NCBI GenBank assembly: GCA_003669555.1
Contig: QWOS01000024.1
Coordinates: forward strand, 1 to 37,949
Source of the DNA: Planctomycetota bacterium
GTDB lineage: Bacteria > Planctomycetota > Planctomycetia > Gemmatales > Gemmataceae
Length of the DNA: 37,949 bases
Reading direction: 5' to 3'
A program made the translations under genes and the position numbers. Positions 1-8,175 of this stretch are shown here, piece after piece (within the stretch, counting starts at the first letter, position 1; each line of letters starts with the position of its first letter). The notes under the pieces were generated by a model. That model made no database searches, was not told where the DNA came from, and saw nothing but the letters and a program-made list of their open reading frames with translations.

Positions 1-243
1 TGCAGGACTTTCGCCCCACTCAAGTTGCGCCGACCGCACTCACTTTCGCTGACTGACACAGCCCCCCCTGGGCCCACATCAGTCGCGTGAGTTCTCGATC
101 CTTGCTAATCTTGCTCGCCTCGATTCTCAGGCACCACTCGACTCAAAATTTGACACCAGTCAGCAGCCGTTTACCAGCCTTCTGGTAACCTTGCTCCACC
201 TAGTGTCACCTTCTCTCGGTGATACCTCGCGCACATACCGAAT

Positions 244-283
244 TGTCAAAGAACAAAGGTGACCGGTTTTGCCGGTCACCTTT
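244..283 (-). promoter_or_regulatory. boxB/boxA-like rRNA antitermination element
   Basis: On the minus strand a perfect 12-bp stem with a 5-nt loop (283-255) is followed at once by GTTCTTTGACA (254-244). The order hairpin then boxA-like sequence is that of rRNA leader and spacer antitermination sites, where NusB/S10 bind boxA RNA. GTTCTTTGACA is close to the common TGCTCTTTAACA type of boxA. The motif and hairpin are seen directly; the function is inferred. Confidence 0.5.
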
Positions 284-295
284 CCGCTTGCGCAG

Positions 296-333
296 GAGCG
301 AAACTACTCTTTAACACCTGAGTAATTTCGCTC
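296..333. repeat. 14-bp inverted repeat in rRNA-type spacer
   Basis: The arms 296-309 and 320-333 pair over 14 bp with one G-U type mismatch around a 10-nt loop. The loop on the plus strand reads TTTAACACCT and, with the preceding CTC, resembles boxA in the direction opposite to the tRNAs. It may be a processing stem or an antitermination structure; nothing decides between these. Confidence 0.45.
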
Positions 334-390
334 GCGAGCAACCAAAAACAAAACTTACCTCACAGAAACTTAAAACACAAGGCCTTTTTT

Positions 391-441
391 TTGGTCACAT
401 TATTTTCAAGCCGTCTTGAAAACTTTATTTCTGGTGACCAA
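391..441. repeat. Nested hairpin in spacer
   Basis: The outer arms TTGGTCAC (391-398) and GTGACCAA (434-441) enclose an inner stem TTTTCAAG (403-410) and CTTGAAAA (415-422) with a 4-nt loop. The outer arm shares the GGTCACC word with the boxB-like stem at 255-283. This could be an RNA processing structure. Confidence 0.4.
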
Positions 442-575
442 GAACAAACATTACCTTCTTAAAACTTTCTTCGCAACCCCTTTTTCTAAATTCTTTTTTT
501 CCCTTTTTCTTTCAAGATTTCAAACGAAACACTTCAACCAACTTTGCCCTGTCTAACTGTCAAACTGTTGCCAAA

Positions 576-648
576 TGGAGATGAGGAGATTCGAACCCCT
601 GGCCTCCTGCGTGCAAAGCAGGCGCTCTACCAACTGAGCTACATCCCC
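576..648 (-). tRNA. tRNA-Ala (anticodon TGC)
   Basis: The minus strand gives a full 73-nt cloverleaf. The acceptor stem GGGGATG (from 648) pairs with CATCTCC, with one G-U pair, and the discriminator A is at 576. The D-arm AGCTCAGTTGGTAGAGC and the T-arm with GGTTCGAATCC are present. The anticodon TGC is at 613-615. The 3' CCA is not encoded. It lies directly downstream of tRNA-Ile, the usual order of a 16S-23S spacer. Confidence 0.97.
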
Positions 649-649
649 T

Positions 650-679
650 AAAAAAACAGCGGCGGTTGGCCACGCCGCT
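650..679 (-). terminator. Terminator-like hairpin with U7 between tRNA-Ile and tRNA-Ala
   Basis: On the minus strand the arms AGCGGCG (679-673) and CGCCGCT (664-658) form a GC-rich 7-bp stem around an 8-nt loop, and one G is followed by seven T (656-650). The T run ends one base before tRNA-Ala begins. This has the form of an intrinsic terminator but lies inside a tRNA operon, so it would have to be read through or would reduce expression of tRNA-Ala and what follows. It could instead serve as a processing site. Confidence 0.5.
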
Positions 680-700
680 AAACACCATCACCAAACCGAT

Positions 701-774
701 TGGGCGTACTTGGATTCGAACCAAGGACCTCAGCTTTATCAGAGCTGCGCTCTAGCCAACTGAGCTATACGCCC
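701..774 (-). tRNA. tRNA-Ile (anticodon GAT)
   Basis: The minus strand gives a 74-nt cloverleaf. The acceptor stem GGGCGTA starts at 774 and pairs with TACGCCC, and the discriminator A is at 701. The D-arm AGCTCAGTTGGCTAGAGC, the anticodon GAT at 738-740 and the T-arm with GGTTCGAATCC are all present. CCA is not encoded. It is the first gene of the pair Ile-Ala. No 16S rRNA 3' end precedes it on this strand. Confidence 0.97.
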
Positions 775-1737
775 TAATGACAACCAAAACAACCCCTAGG
801 CAGTTGAAACTGCCTAGGAGACATTTTGCCCGCCACGGGACTTCCCTGCAATTAAACTTACCATTGGCTCCGTATGAGTCAACCAAACCTGTTGTATCAA
901 TCTTTTTCTTCAGCAAATTCTTTGTGTTTTTCTTGGGCTTAACTGGTTGAACACCCCAGCCTGCCAAGTCCCCTTCCTGGTTTCGTCAATTTTCTGGTTT
1001 TTTTGGGGCCTCCCGGTCCATTCGAGTCGTGGGTGCCATCTGGCCTATTTTTCCCCCGCCCGATTCCCTGCCCCATCACAAAGCTCTTTCATTCTTTTAC
1101 GGGAAGCACTTATTTTTTTCGCCAATCCCATGCCTGCTGTTTTCGTCTGTTTTTTATTAGACGCTTACAGCGTTTGCAGGGTTCCATTTCTCGTTTGGCG
1201 TAATACAACCGCCTTTTTTTCCTGGGCGAACCCGCCCACCGTCTCTAACGCTAACCAACTTCCTGCATCCCCTCAGGCTTTTAAGTCAGATGGCTCATCC
1301 CCAGTTGCTGTTTGAGTCAAGGCCCGCTACCTACCCATTCCAACTATTTCACCCAAACCTCGCCGTAAATTCGCCCGGGCTTCTTTTCCACTTACCCTTG
1401 ACCCATTAAGCCCACCTTTTGCGTTCCAGCTAAGGTATTCTGCACCCCAGACTTCTTTCCAAGCATGGCGCCAGTGCGTACCTTGGCCTAATAGGACGGG
1501 ATTCTCACCAGGAGAGTACGCGCACCTTCTTGTTGTTGGCCTCGGTTTCTGGGAGCTTGTTTCGCAGGTCGTTAGCCTGCCTGGAAACTGGACCAGCCCA
1601 GAAAACGCACCGCAAACAGCAGGAAGTGCGCCTCGCTATGGATTGTGCCAGTTGCTCAATTCGCAGGCGTGTCCCCCGCCAAGCTTGCCTTGGAAACCGC
1701 ATACGGAAACGATTGTCATCGTGAGGATTTTGCTGAA
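775..1737. other. Long stretch without a recognisable gene
   Basis: About 960 bases lie between tRNA-Ile (minus) and the SEC-C/TPR gene (plus). The plus strand is pyrimidine-rich with many T runs. The open frames here are short, compositionally odd and resemble no family. The 3' end of 16S rRNA (the anti-Shine-Dalgarno CCTCC context) is absent on either strand. The stretch presumably holds the tRNA/23S operon promoter, but no convincing -35/-10 pair can be singled out. Confidence 0.5.
795..818. repeat. 11-bp palindromic hairpin upstream of tRNA-Ile
   Basis: CCTAGGCAGTT (795-805) and AACTGCCTAGG (808-818) are perfect inverted repeats separated by 2 nt. On the minus strand the structure lies about 20 nt before tRNA-Ile and is followed by a GT-rich stretch rather than a clear U tract. 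It may be a leader hairpin of the tRNA transcript or an operator-like palindrome. Confidence 0.4.
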
Positions 1738-3780
1738 ATGAGTGATATTTACGCATTATGTACCTGTGGCAGCGGCAAAAAATTTCGTTTTTGCTGCCAA
1801 AGTATAAGTACCACGCTGGAAAAAGCGTACTCCCAGGCCCGGGCTGGCCAACTCGATTCCGCCGTCCGGACCTTCGATTCCGCCATTGCCGCCCAACCTG
1901 ACCGGCTGGAAATTTATTTGCACAAAGCTCGCCTGCTGGATGCCCTGAAACGGCGCCCCGAGGCAGAAAAAGCGCTCGATCTGGCCCTGGCCACCAATGC
2001 CAATTACGCCTCGGCACATTTTCTGCGCGCCCAGTGGCGAATGCAGGAAGGTGAAGTACCAGGTGCTGCGATTCTTGGCCGCATGGCGGTGGATGCGTAC
2101 CCCGCTGACTCCAAAGAGCAGATAGCCCTGGTGTATTCGTTCCTGGCTGATGTGGAATCACAGATGGGGCATCCCATTGCAGCCCGCAATGCCCTTCGTA
2201 TGGCTACCCGTCTGGATCCGGCCAATACGAATTATTCGTCCGGGTTCGAGGAGTTGTTTGGGGCAAAATCTGATATGCCCATGTTCATTCGCAGGGAATA
2301 TACCCTGCTAAGTCCTCCCTCGGGGAGCAAACGCCGGGCATCCTGGGATAAACTTGCGAAGGAACACCGAAGCGGTCGCTTGAGCGATTTGGCCCGCATG
2401 TTCACCACACTGGCCACACAAGATTCACAAGACCCCGCTGCAGTCCACAACGCCGGCCTGATCAATGCATGGCTGGGCGACAACACGCAGGCTTTGGAAT
2501 ACCTTGGGAAATACATTCAGCTTGAGACCGACCCCGTCCGCAAGGAAAACGCGCTTGTCCTCTCCGAGGTACTGAGTACGGGCCACGGATCCGAACCTGG
2601 TGACCATGCCCAGCATGAATTTGTCTTCCTGGCCCGCAACCCTCCCGCCCTCGACAAATTGTTAAACAAATTCAATGGGGAAAAGCGTTTTTCTCCGTAC
2701 CATGTCGATGAAACCGAGCAGGGACAAACCATCATTGAAGCGTATTTCCTTCAGATGAAGGATGCTGCCCACGGGATCATCACGCCCGGGGAGACGGCAC
2801 CCGAAGAAAAATTCGCCCGAGTGGTGGCCCATTTCAATCTGGCCATGCCCAGGGTGCATGTATCGGGCACCGATAAGTCCATCATCCAGGGATTGCGTGA
2901 CGAATTTGCCCAGGGGCTGGGGTGGACTGATAAAGAGGCACCAGTCCGCTCCACTGGCAGACTGGGCCATCTGGCCCGGGAACCGCTGATGGTATCGACT
3001 CAGCAAGGGGTTCCTCACGAAGAGTTGATGGCACGCCAACTTGCGGAGTGCACCAAGGAATATGAGCTTTCGTGGCCTCACAAAAAGCTCAAAAGCCTGC
3101 ATGGCAGTTCCCCCCAGGAGGCCGTGGCCACCCCTGAGGGCAAGCAGCGGGTTTCTGCCCTGATCCGCTTCCATGAGGAGGCCAGCCTGGTGGGCCAACG
3201 GATTGGCTATTCGTTCAACAGGGTGCGCCGGTTACTCGGACTCCCCACCACTGGCACCGAACCCCAGACTTCCGTTATTCCACCCACCGCAGTAATGGAA
3301 CAAAGCCCGCAGGCCGCATTCCAGTTGGCAGTCCAGGCAAACGATGATGCCGCTGCCTCTAGCCACGCGAAAGCATGGCTGTCAAGCCCCGGTATCGAGG
3401 ATCGCTTCGCCGCAGCGAATCACCTGGCCCGCCAGGCCCAGAAAGCAGGCGACTGGGTTGGTGCCATGACAGCGCTGGAAAGTGGTCAGGCAACCGATGG
3501 CGGCGGACGTAAAGCAGATTATCTCGCCCGCCGGGGCCAGTGCCTGCTGAAGCTGAACCGCTTGCCGGAAGCGTGTGGGCTGTTCGATCAACTGGCCGCT
3601 GGTGACACACCTGAATCCCGCCAGGCACTGGCCCTGGCTGTGGAATCACTGGTGAGTGCAGGCCATGGCACCGAGGCCGGCCGACTGGCCAACACAGGCA
3701 AGGCCCAGGCAGCCAAAGCTCAGAATCGCGACCTCGAGGAGCACTTCAACGAGCTGGCCCGGGCCGCTGGCAAAATCTGA
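1738..3780 (+). CDS. SEC-C motif and TPR-repeat protein
   Basis: This is a 680-residue protein. Residues 8-20 carry the zinc-binding SEC-C pattern CxCx8C(C/H): C8, C10, C19 and C20, as at the C-terminus of SecA and in many regulatory proteins. Residues about 25-165 form TPR-type helical pairs, and a second repeat-rich helical part lies at about 545-675. The middle (about 200-540) is not assigned to a family. No signal peptide or membrane segment is seen, so it is likely cytoplasmic. The frame is open further upstream, but the ATG at 1738 has GAGG 11 nt before it and places the SEC-C motif at the very N-terminus, so this start is preferred. The gene stands alone and ends in a strong terminator. 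The precise function is unknown; a protein-protein interaction role is inferred from the repeats. Confidence 0.85.
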   Translation: MSDIYALCTCGSGKKFRFCCQSISTTLEKAYSQARAGQLDSAVRTFDSAIAAQPDRLEIYLHKARLLDALKRRPEAEKALDLALATNANYASAHFLRAQWRMQEGEVPGAAILGRMAVDAYPADSKEQIALVYSFLADVESQMGHPIAARNALRMATRLDPANTNYSSGFEELFGAKSDMPMFIRREYTLLSPPSGSKRRASWDKLAKEHRSGRLSDLARMFTTLATQDSQDPAAVHNAGLINAWLGDNTQALEYLGKYIQLETDPVRKENALVLSEVLSTGHGSEPGDHAQHEFVFLARNPPALDKLLNKFNGEKRFSPYHVDETEQGQTIIEAYFLQMKDAAHGIITPGETAPEEKFARVVAHFNLAMPRVHVSGTDKSIIQGLRDEFAQGLGWTDKEAPVRSTGRLGHLAREPLMVSTQQGVPHEELMARQLAECTKEYELSWPHKKLKSLHGSSPQEAVATPEGKQRVSALIRFHEEASLVGQRIGYSFNRVRRLLGLPTTGTEPQTSVIPPTAVMEQSPQAAFQLAVQANDDAAASSHAKAWLSSPGIEDRFAAANHLARQAQKAGDWVGAMTALESGQATDGGGRKADYLARRGQCLLKLNRLPEACGLFDQLAAGDTPESRQALALAVESLVSAGHGTEAGRLANTGKAQAAKAQNRDLEEHFNELARAAGKI

Positions 3781-3837
3781 GGCCGAAAGCCTTCAAGACC
3801 TGGCCGCTATTGTCAGCTGCCTTGGTACAAGCGCGCG

Positions 3838-3867
3838 ACAGAGCCCCGATCGGGGCTCTGTTTTTTT
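3838..3867 (+). terminator. Rho-independent terminator
   Basis: A perfect palindrome ACAGAGCCCCGA/TCGGGGCTCTGT (3838-3861) is followed by a T run ending at 3867. It lies 58 bases after the SEC-C/TPR stop codon and just before the end of the convergent creatininase gene. Confidence 0.9.
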
Positions 3868-3890
3868 GTTACTCGGCCTCAGATCTCCTC

Positions 3891-4673
3891 TCAGGCATAG
3901 GGGAACAGCTCGGAGTCGGGTGTTGTCGCCACATCGTGCAGAGCCTTGCCCAGGCGTTGCCCCAGCGCCTCAAGAAGTTTTTCCCCCTTGATGGCTGTGG
4001 ATCGCGACGGGTCGCCCAACCCGGTGTTGGTTGTAGCGATATGCCAGGGCCGGGTGATCGAAAACCAGCCCTTGTTGATCGCCTCGATGGTGCTCTTGCG
4101 GGCGACACCGGCATCAGCCTGATCCAGCTTTACCCAGTCAGGAACCAGGGCCATGGCCAGGCTGGTTTCGGTTTCGTCGGCGTGCTCCCCCGGCTTTTCG
4201 ATAATCTCGTTGACGATGTCTTGCCCCATCCTGAACCAGTCACAGAGGGCCAGAAACACCCCGCAATTCGGGTGCAACTGTCGCACCAGTGGCTTCAGTT
4301 CATTCCCACCATGCCCGTTAAGCAGCACCAGCCGCTTGATACCCCGACGGCGCAGCGATTCAGTGATATCCGTCAGAATGGCCAGCAAGGTGGTTGGCAT
4401 GACACTCAGGGCAACCGCCCCGGGAATTTCGAAGTAGTTGGTATTCACGCCAAAGGGGACAAAAGGCAGTTGCAACACCTTGGCTCCCGCATCCCAGGCA
4501 TGCTGGCAGGCGCGTGTCGCGATGGCTTCCACCTGAAAGCAGTCGATGCCATAGGGCAGATGCAGGTTGTGCGGTTCGGTAGCTCCAAAAGGCAGCACTG
4601 CGGCCTGCCATTTCGTATCCCGCACCATTTGTTGGTTGAGCTGGGAGAGCACAAAAGGAAGAGGCTGGGCCAT
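3891..4673 (-). CDS. Creatininase-family amidohydrolase
   Basis: This is a 260-residue protein, the usual size for the family, which comprises metal-dependent amidohydrolases such as creatininase and MftE-type peptidases. The metal-binding pattern is intact: E33, H35 and D44 in GATEPHNLHLPYGID, the histidine of LLNGHGGNE near residue 117, and the glutamate of ADETETS. The open frame extends upstream to 4976, but that extension has no family features. The ATG at 4673 places the conserved PFGATE motif at the spacing found in creatininase, although no clear ribosome binding site precedes it. The gene is divergent from ppk1. The substrate cannot be told from sequence. Confidence 0.88.
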   Translation of the reverse strand: MAQPLPFVLSQLNQQMVRDTKWQAAVLPFGATEPHNLHLPYGIDCFQVEAIATRACQHAWDAGAKVLQLPFVPFGVNTNYFEIPGAVALSVMPTTLLAILTDITESLRRRGIKRLVLLNGHGGNELKPLVRQLHPNCGVFLALCDWFRMGQDIVNEIIEKPGEHADETETSLAMALVPDWVKLDQADAGVARKSTIEAINKGWFSITRPWHIATTNTGLGDPSRSTAIKGEKLLEALGQRLGKALHDVATTPDSELFPYA

Positions 4674-4997
4674 GGCAGGTTCGTTCCGTAGGAGGAGTTC
4701 GGATTGGGGATCACGGGGCAAGATTACCAGCCCCCGCCCCGCCCCGCCACCCTCCCTGTTTCCTGGTTTTATTTCGGCAGCTGGTACGGTCGGGGCACCC
4801 ACCGGCAACCGGGACACCCGCCAACGCCTGGCAGGCTGTGCTAGCGGCGGAAGGGCGGCTGTTCTATACTCCCGTAATCTGCAGGGTGATGAATCATTGC
4901 GGCCACCATTCTTGCTTTGGGCCGTAAGTTCATTGCTGACAGATACTTGTAACAGATCTGCTGTAAGAACTTCCACGCGGTGGAAACGGGAGTCGGG
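4674..4997. other. Divergent intergenic region creatininase / ppk1
   Basis: About 320 bases separate the two divergent starts and must hold both promoters. No strong consensus promoter or operator is evident. No phosphate-regulation (Pho) box could be recognised with confidence. Confidence 0.4.
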
Positions 4998-7214
4998 ATG
5001 TTTGGCTTGCCTGAGGAATTCCTCGTCCCGGGTCCGGATACCGCTCTAGATGACCCCAGCTTGTATATCAATCGCGAATTGAGCTGGCTGGCTTTCAACC
5101 GGCGCGTTCTCGAAGAGGGGGAAGACCCCACGGTGCCGCTGCTCGAACGCCTGAAGTTCCTTGCCATCACCGAATCGAACCTGGACGAGTTTTTCATGGT
5201 GCGGGTGGGTGGGTTGCAGCAAAAGCTGTATGCAGGCGTGACCTACGGCAGTGGGGCCGACCACCTGCCTGTGCGTATTCAGGTAGAAGAGATTGGCCGG
5301 GTAGTGCGTGTCATGAACGCTGACACCCAGCGATGCCTCACCCGGGAACTGCTTCCCAGACTGGAGGCGGAGGGAATCAGTATTCGCCGCCTCGACCAGA
5401 TCGACGCCAGCGACCGTGAAATCCTGGCGCAGATGTTCCGCAGCCAGATTTTTCAGGTGCTCACCCCTTTGGCAATCGACCCGGGTCACCCATTCCCCCG
5501 GCTGCTGAACAAGTCACTCAATCTGGCCGTGCGGCTCAGCCGGCCCGAGGGTGGGAGCAAACTGTTCGCTTTGGTGCAGGTTCCCAGTGTCCTGCCCCGC
5601 TTTATCCCGCTGCCCCTTAAGGCAAACGGCCTGAAGCATTCGTTTTTCCCGCTGGAAGACCTGATACGCCTCCACCTCCCCGAACTTTTTCCCGGCCTGA
5701 AAATTGAACATGTGAGCGCCTTCCGGGTCACCCGGGACAGCGATCTGGAAATCGATGACGACGAGGTGGAAGATTTGCTCAAGGCTGTGGAGGAGCAGAT
5801 CCGCAAACGCAAGCAGGGCATGGCGGTCCGCTTGCAGTTGGAGTCATCGGCGCCGGAGGAAACCGAGTCGTTTCTGGCTCAGGCCCTCGATCTCGATGCT
5901 CAAGATATTTACCGCACCGAAGGCCTGATCGACCTGACGGGTCTCTTCCAGATTCATGCCCTGCCTGGCTATGGTCATCTGCGTGACCCACAAAACATCC
6001 CCAGCCCGGTCCGCGCTTTCCAGCATGTGCCCTCCATCTTTGACGCCATTCGGGCCGGCGATGTGCTGATGCATCACCCTTATGAGACATTCCTGCATGT
6101 GGTCGAGTTCATTGAGGCCGCTGCGCAAGACGAGCGCGTGCTGGCCATCAAACTCACCCTGTATCGCACCTCCAGCGATTCGGCGATCGTCCGGGCCCTG
6201 CAGCGGGCCGCCGATAATGGCAAGCAGGTGACCGTGGTGGTGGAGATCAAGGCCCGCCTCGACGAGGAGCGCAATATCCTCTGGGCCCGGGAACTCGAAA
6301 AGGTAGGGGTGCATGTCGTCTATGGTTTTGTCGGGCTGAAGACCCACTGCAAGGTGGCGCTGGTGGTCCGCCGGGAGGATGATGGCATTCGTCGCTATGT
6401 CCACCTTGCCACCGGCAATTACAATCCTCAAACGGCCCGCCTTTATACGGATCTGGGATTTTTCACCTGCCGCGAGGACATCTGCGAGGATGCTTCGCTT
6501 CTTTTCAACTACCTCACAGGTTATTGCGAACCGCCCCTTTGGCGGAAACTGGTGGTTGCGCCCACGCACCTGCAGCGCTTCATGCTGGAGAAAATTGAGG
6601 AGGAAATCATCCACCAGCGCAATGGCCACCAGGGCAAGATCATCGCCAAGATCAACGGTCTGCTGGAACCTGCCATGGTTCAGGCCCTCTACAGGTCGAG
6701 CCAGGCGGGTGTGAAGATTGATATCGTTTGCCGAGGCATCTGCGCCCTGCGACCTGGCATTCCTGGGATCAGCGACAACATCCGCATTATCTCGGTGGTT
6801 GACCGCTTCCTCGAACACAGCCGCATCTTCTATTTTGGCAATGCTGGCGACCCCCTGGTGTTCATCGGCTCGTCTGACTGGATGGATCGCAATCTCAGCC
6901 GTCGGGTGGAGGTGGTCTTCCCCATCGAGGAACCATCCCTGAAGCACCGCCTGGTGGATGAGATTCTTGCGATTACTTTGGCCGACAATGTGAAGGCCCG
7001 CCAGTTATTCCCATCGGGACTGTATCGCCGGGTAAAAACAACCACCCCCCGGATTCGCAGCCAGGAACAGTTTCTTGCGTTGGCAGACCCCACTCGTCAT
7101 GCACCAGTGCCAAAAGAACCCCCGCGCCTCGCGGCACCCCGTGGCGCTTCGGCGGGGCGTTCCCGACCAGGACGGCAGGCCAGAAAACCAATTCCCGGCC
7201 CCGGAACACCCTGA
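4998..7214 (+). CDS. ppk1: Polyphosphate kinase 1
   Basis: This is a 738-residue protein, close to the usual PPK1 length. It transfers the terminal phosphate of ATP to polyphosphate, reversibly. The N-terminal domain opens with YINRELSWLAFNRRVLEE and continues with ESNLDEFFMVRVGG. The middle domain follows, then the two phospholipase-D-like catalytic domains. The autophosphorylated histidine is in YVHLATGNYNP, and the second catalytic histidine is in LEHSRIFYFGNAG; FIGSSDWMDRNLSRRVEVVFP is conserved near the end. The frame is open from a GTG at 4980, but the ATG at 4998 has GGGAG 5 nt upstream and is preferred. A basic, proline-rich tail of about 50 residues follows the family domain. A nucleotidyltransferase gene begins 45 bases downstream, so co-transcription is likely. 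Confidence 0.96.
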   Translation: MFGLPEEFLVPGPDTALDDPSLYINRELSWLAFNRRVLEEGEDPTVPLLERLKFLAITESNLDEFFMVRVGGLQQKLYAGVTYGSGADHLPVRIQVEEIGRVVRVMNADTQRCLTRELLPRLEAEGISIRRLDQIDASDREILAQMFRSQIFQVLTPLAIDPGHPFPRLLNKSLNLAVRLSRPEGGSKLFALVQVPSVLPRFIPLPLKANGLKHSFFPLEDLIRLHLPELFPGLKIEHVSAFRVTRDSDLEIDDDEVEDLLKAVEEQIRKRKQGMAVRLQLESSAPEETESFLAQALDLDAQDIYRTEGLIDLTGLFQIHALPGYGHLRDPQNIPSPVRAFQHVPSIFDAIRAGDVLMHHPYETFLHVVEFIEAAAQDERVLAIKLTLYRTSSDSAIVRALQRAADNGKQVTVVVEIKARLDEERNILWARELEKVGVHVVYGFVGLKTHCKVALVVRREDDGIRRYVHLATGNYNPQTARLYTDLGFFTCREDICEDASLLFNYLTGYCEPPLWRKLVVAPTHLQRFMLEKIEEEIIHQRNGHQGKIIAKINGLLEPAMVQALYRSSQAGVKIDIVCRGICALRPGIPGISDNIRIISVVDRFLEHSRIFYFGNAGDPLVFIGSSDWMDRNLSRRVEVVFPIEEPSLKHRLVDEILAITLADNVKARQLFPSGLYRRVKTTTPRIRSQEQFLALADPTRHAPVPKEPPRLAAPRGASAGRSRPGRQARKPIPGPGTP

Positions 7215-7259
7215 GTTCACCTCCTTCTTTTTCCCCGTCTTTTTTTGGTGCAGCATAGC

Positions 7260-7970
7260 ATGGATGCAGTCCTTCTCGCCGCGGGTCTGGGAACCAGGTT
7301 GCGGCCGCACACCCTCACCATTCCCAAGCCCCTCTTGCCAGTTCAGGGGCGGGCAGTACTCGACTGGACCATTGCCGCCTTGCCCAGACAGGTCAATCGC
7401 CTGGTGGTGGTGGTGAATTACCTGGCGGAACAGGTGGAGGGATACCTGTCCGCACAAAAGCACATCCCCAACTGGGTGACGGTTCGCCAGGCCATTCCCC
7501 GGGGCACCTGGGACGCGCTGTGGTCGTGCCGCAACTCACTCTCGGGCGGGTCCTTTTTGGTTCTTAATGGCGACGACCTGTTTGGCGCGGCTGATCTGAA
7601 CCGTCTGGCCAGTCTGCCTGAACAAGGCTTCGAGGGCGGGGTGCTCACTCATCAGGTGCCCAATCCGCGCCAGTATGGCATCGCCTTCACCCGGGCCGAC
7701 GGCACCCTGGAGAAACTGGTTGAAAAACCAGATCTTCCCGGGCCCATGCTGGCCAATACGGGGGCTTATCTCTATCCCGGTCGGGCCTTCGATCACCAGC
7801 CGTTTTTGTCGCCCCGCAACGAATATGAAATCACGGATCTGGTCAATCTTTTGGCCCGGGATGGCAAGATGACAACGGTTTCAGCCAATGCCTGGCGTCC
7901 TATCGGCGACATACCAGCCTGGGAAGCTGCCCAGGCTGCCGACCTGACCGCCTTCATGCGAACAGCGTAG
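7260..7970 (+). CDS. Sugar-phosphate nucleotidyltransferase
   Basis: This 236-residue protein has the nucleotidyl transferase fold. The N-terminal signature LAAGLGTRLRPHTLTIPKP binds the nucleotide and activates the sugar phosphate; the metal-binding aspartate lies in VLNGDDLFG; VEKP near residue 150 and the closing RPIGDIPAW are also family features. It makes an NDP-sugar from NTP and a sugar 1-phosphate; which sugar cannot be decided (glucose-1-phosphate thymidylyl/uridylyl or mannose-1-phosphate guanylyl type). It lacks a C-terminal left-handed helix domain. The ATG at 7260 puts the signature at the extreme N-terminus. A GTG 12 bases earlier is possible, and neither has a good ribosome binding site. 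It directly follows ppk1. Confidence 0.88.
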   Translation: MDAVLLAAGLGTRLRPHTLTIPKPLLPVQGRAVLDWTIAALPRQVNRLVVVVNYLAEQVEGYLSAQKHIPNWVTVRQAIPRGTWDALWSCRNSLSGGSFLVLNGDDLFGAADLNRLASLPEQGFEGGVLTHQVPNPRQYGIAFTRADGTLEKLVEKPDLPGPMLANTGAYLYPGRAFDHQPFLSPRNEYEITDLVNLLARDGKMTTVSANAWRPIGDIPAWEAAQAADLTAFMRTA

Positions 7971-8027
7971 TGGCAGCCCGCCCCATCATTGCAGCAATTC
8001 TACCACCATTGGAAGGAGCAATCCAAA

Positions 8028-8052
8028 CAGGATATCCAAAAAAGATATCCTG
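8028..8052 (+). terminator. Hairpin after nucleotidyltransferase gene
   Basis: The perfect 9-bp arms CAGGATATC (8028-8036) and GATATCCTG (8044-8052) enclose CAAAAAA. It sits about 60 bases after the stop codon. There is no downstream T run, so termination activity is only a guess. Confidence 0.35.
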
Positions 8053-8175
8053 CCTTGCCCTGGTCTGGTTAGACTTGGTGTGAGGAAAGCCTCCTGGTTG
8101 AAATCCGGGCAGTATTCCATGGGTTGCCGGCAAATAACAGGCACTCTTTTTCAGACATCAAAGCAAGGCGAGTCC

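Larger units (their letters stand above)
1..575 (-). other. Structured rRNA-type transcribed spacer downstream of tRNA-Ala
   Basis: This stretch has no credible gene. Read on the minus strand it follows tRNA-Ile and tRNA-Ala, so it occupies the place of the spacer leading into 23S rRNA. It is rich in inverted repeats (296-333, 255-283, a nested stem at 391-441, a bulged stem near 169-189) and repeats the word GGTGACC/GGTCACC in several stems. I searched both strands for the conserved 5' end of 23S rRNA and did not find it, so any 23S gene would begin left of position 1. That it leads to a 23S gene is an inference from the tRNA pair and the boxA-like sequence. Confidence 0.55.

Noticed and set aside
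1-240. Beginning of 23S rRNA at the left edge
   Set aside because: The conserved 5' part of 23S rRNA could not be found on either strand; only spacer-like sequence is present.
947-1315. 122-codon plus-strand frame in the gene-free stretch
   Set aside because: The product is rich in F, S, P and A from T-rich DNA, has no ribosome binding site and resembles no protein family.
3810-4691. 293-codon plus-strand frame over the creatininase gene
   Set aside because: It runs through the terminator and opposite the creatininase metal-binding motifs; no family resemblance.
4674-4976. N-terminal extension of the creatininase-family protein
   Set aside because: The added about 100 residues are proline- and arginine-rich without family similarity; the ATG at 4673 fits the family spacing.
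5844-6947. 367-codon open frame on the minus strand inside ppk1
   Set aside because: It lies opposite the conserved catalytic half of polyphosphate kinase and has no recognisable domain.
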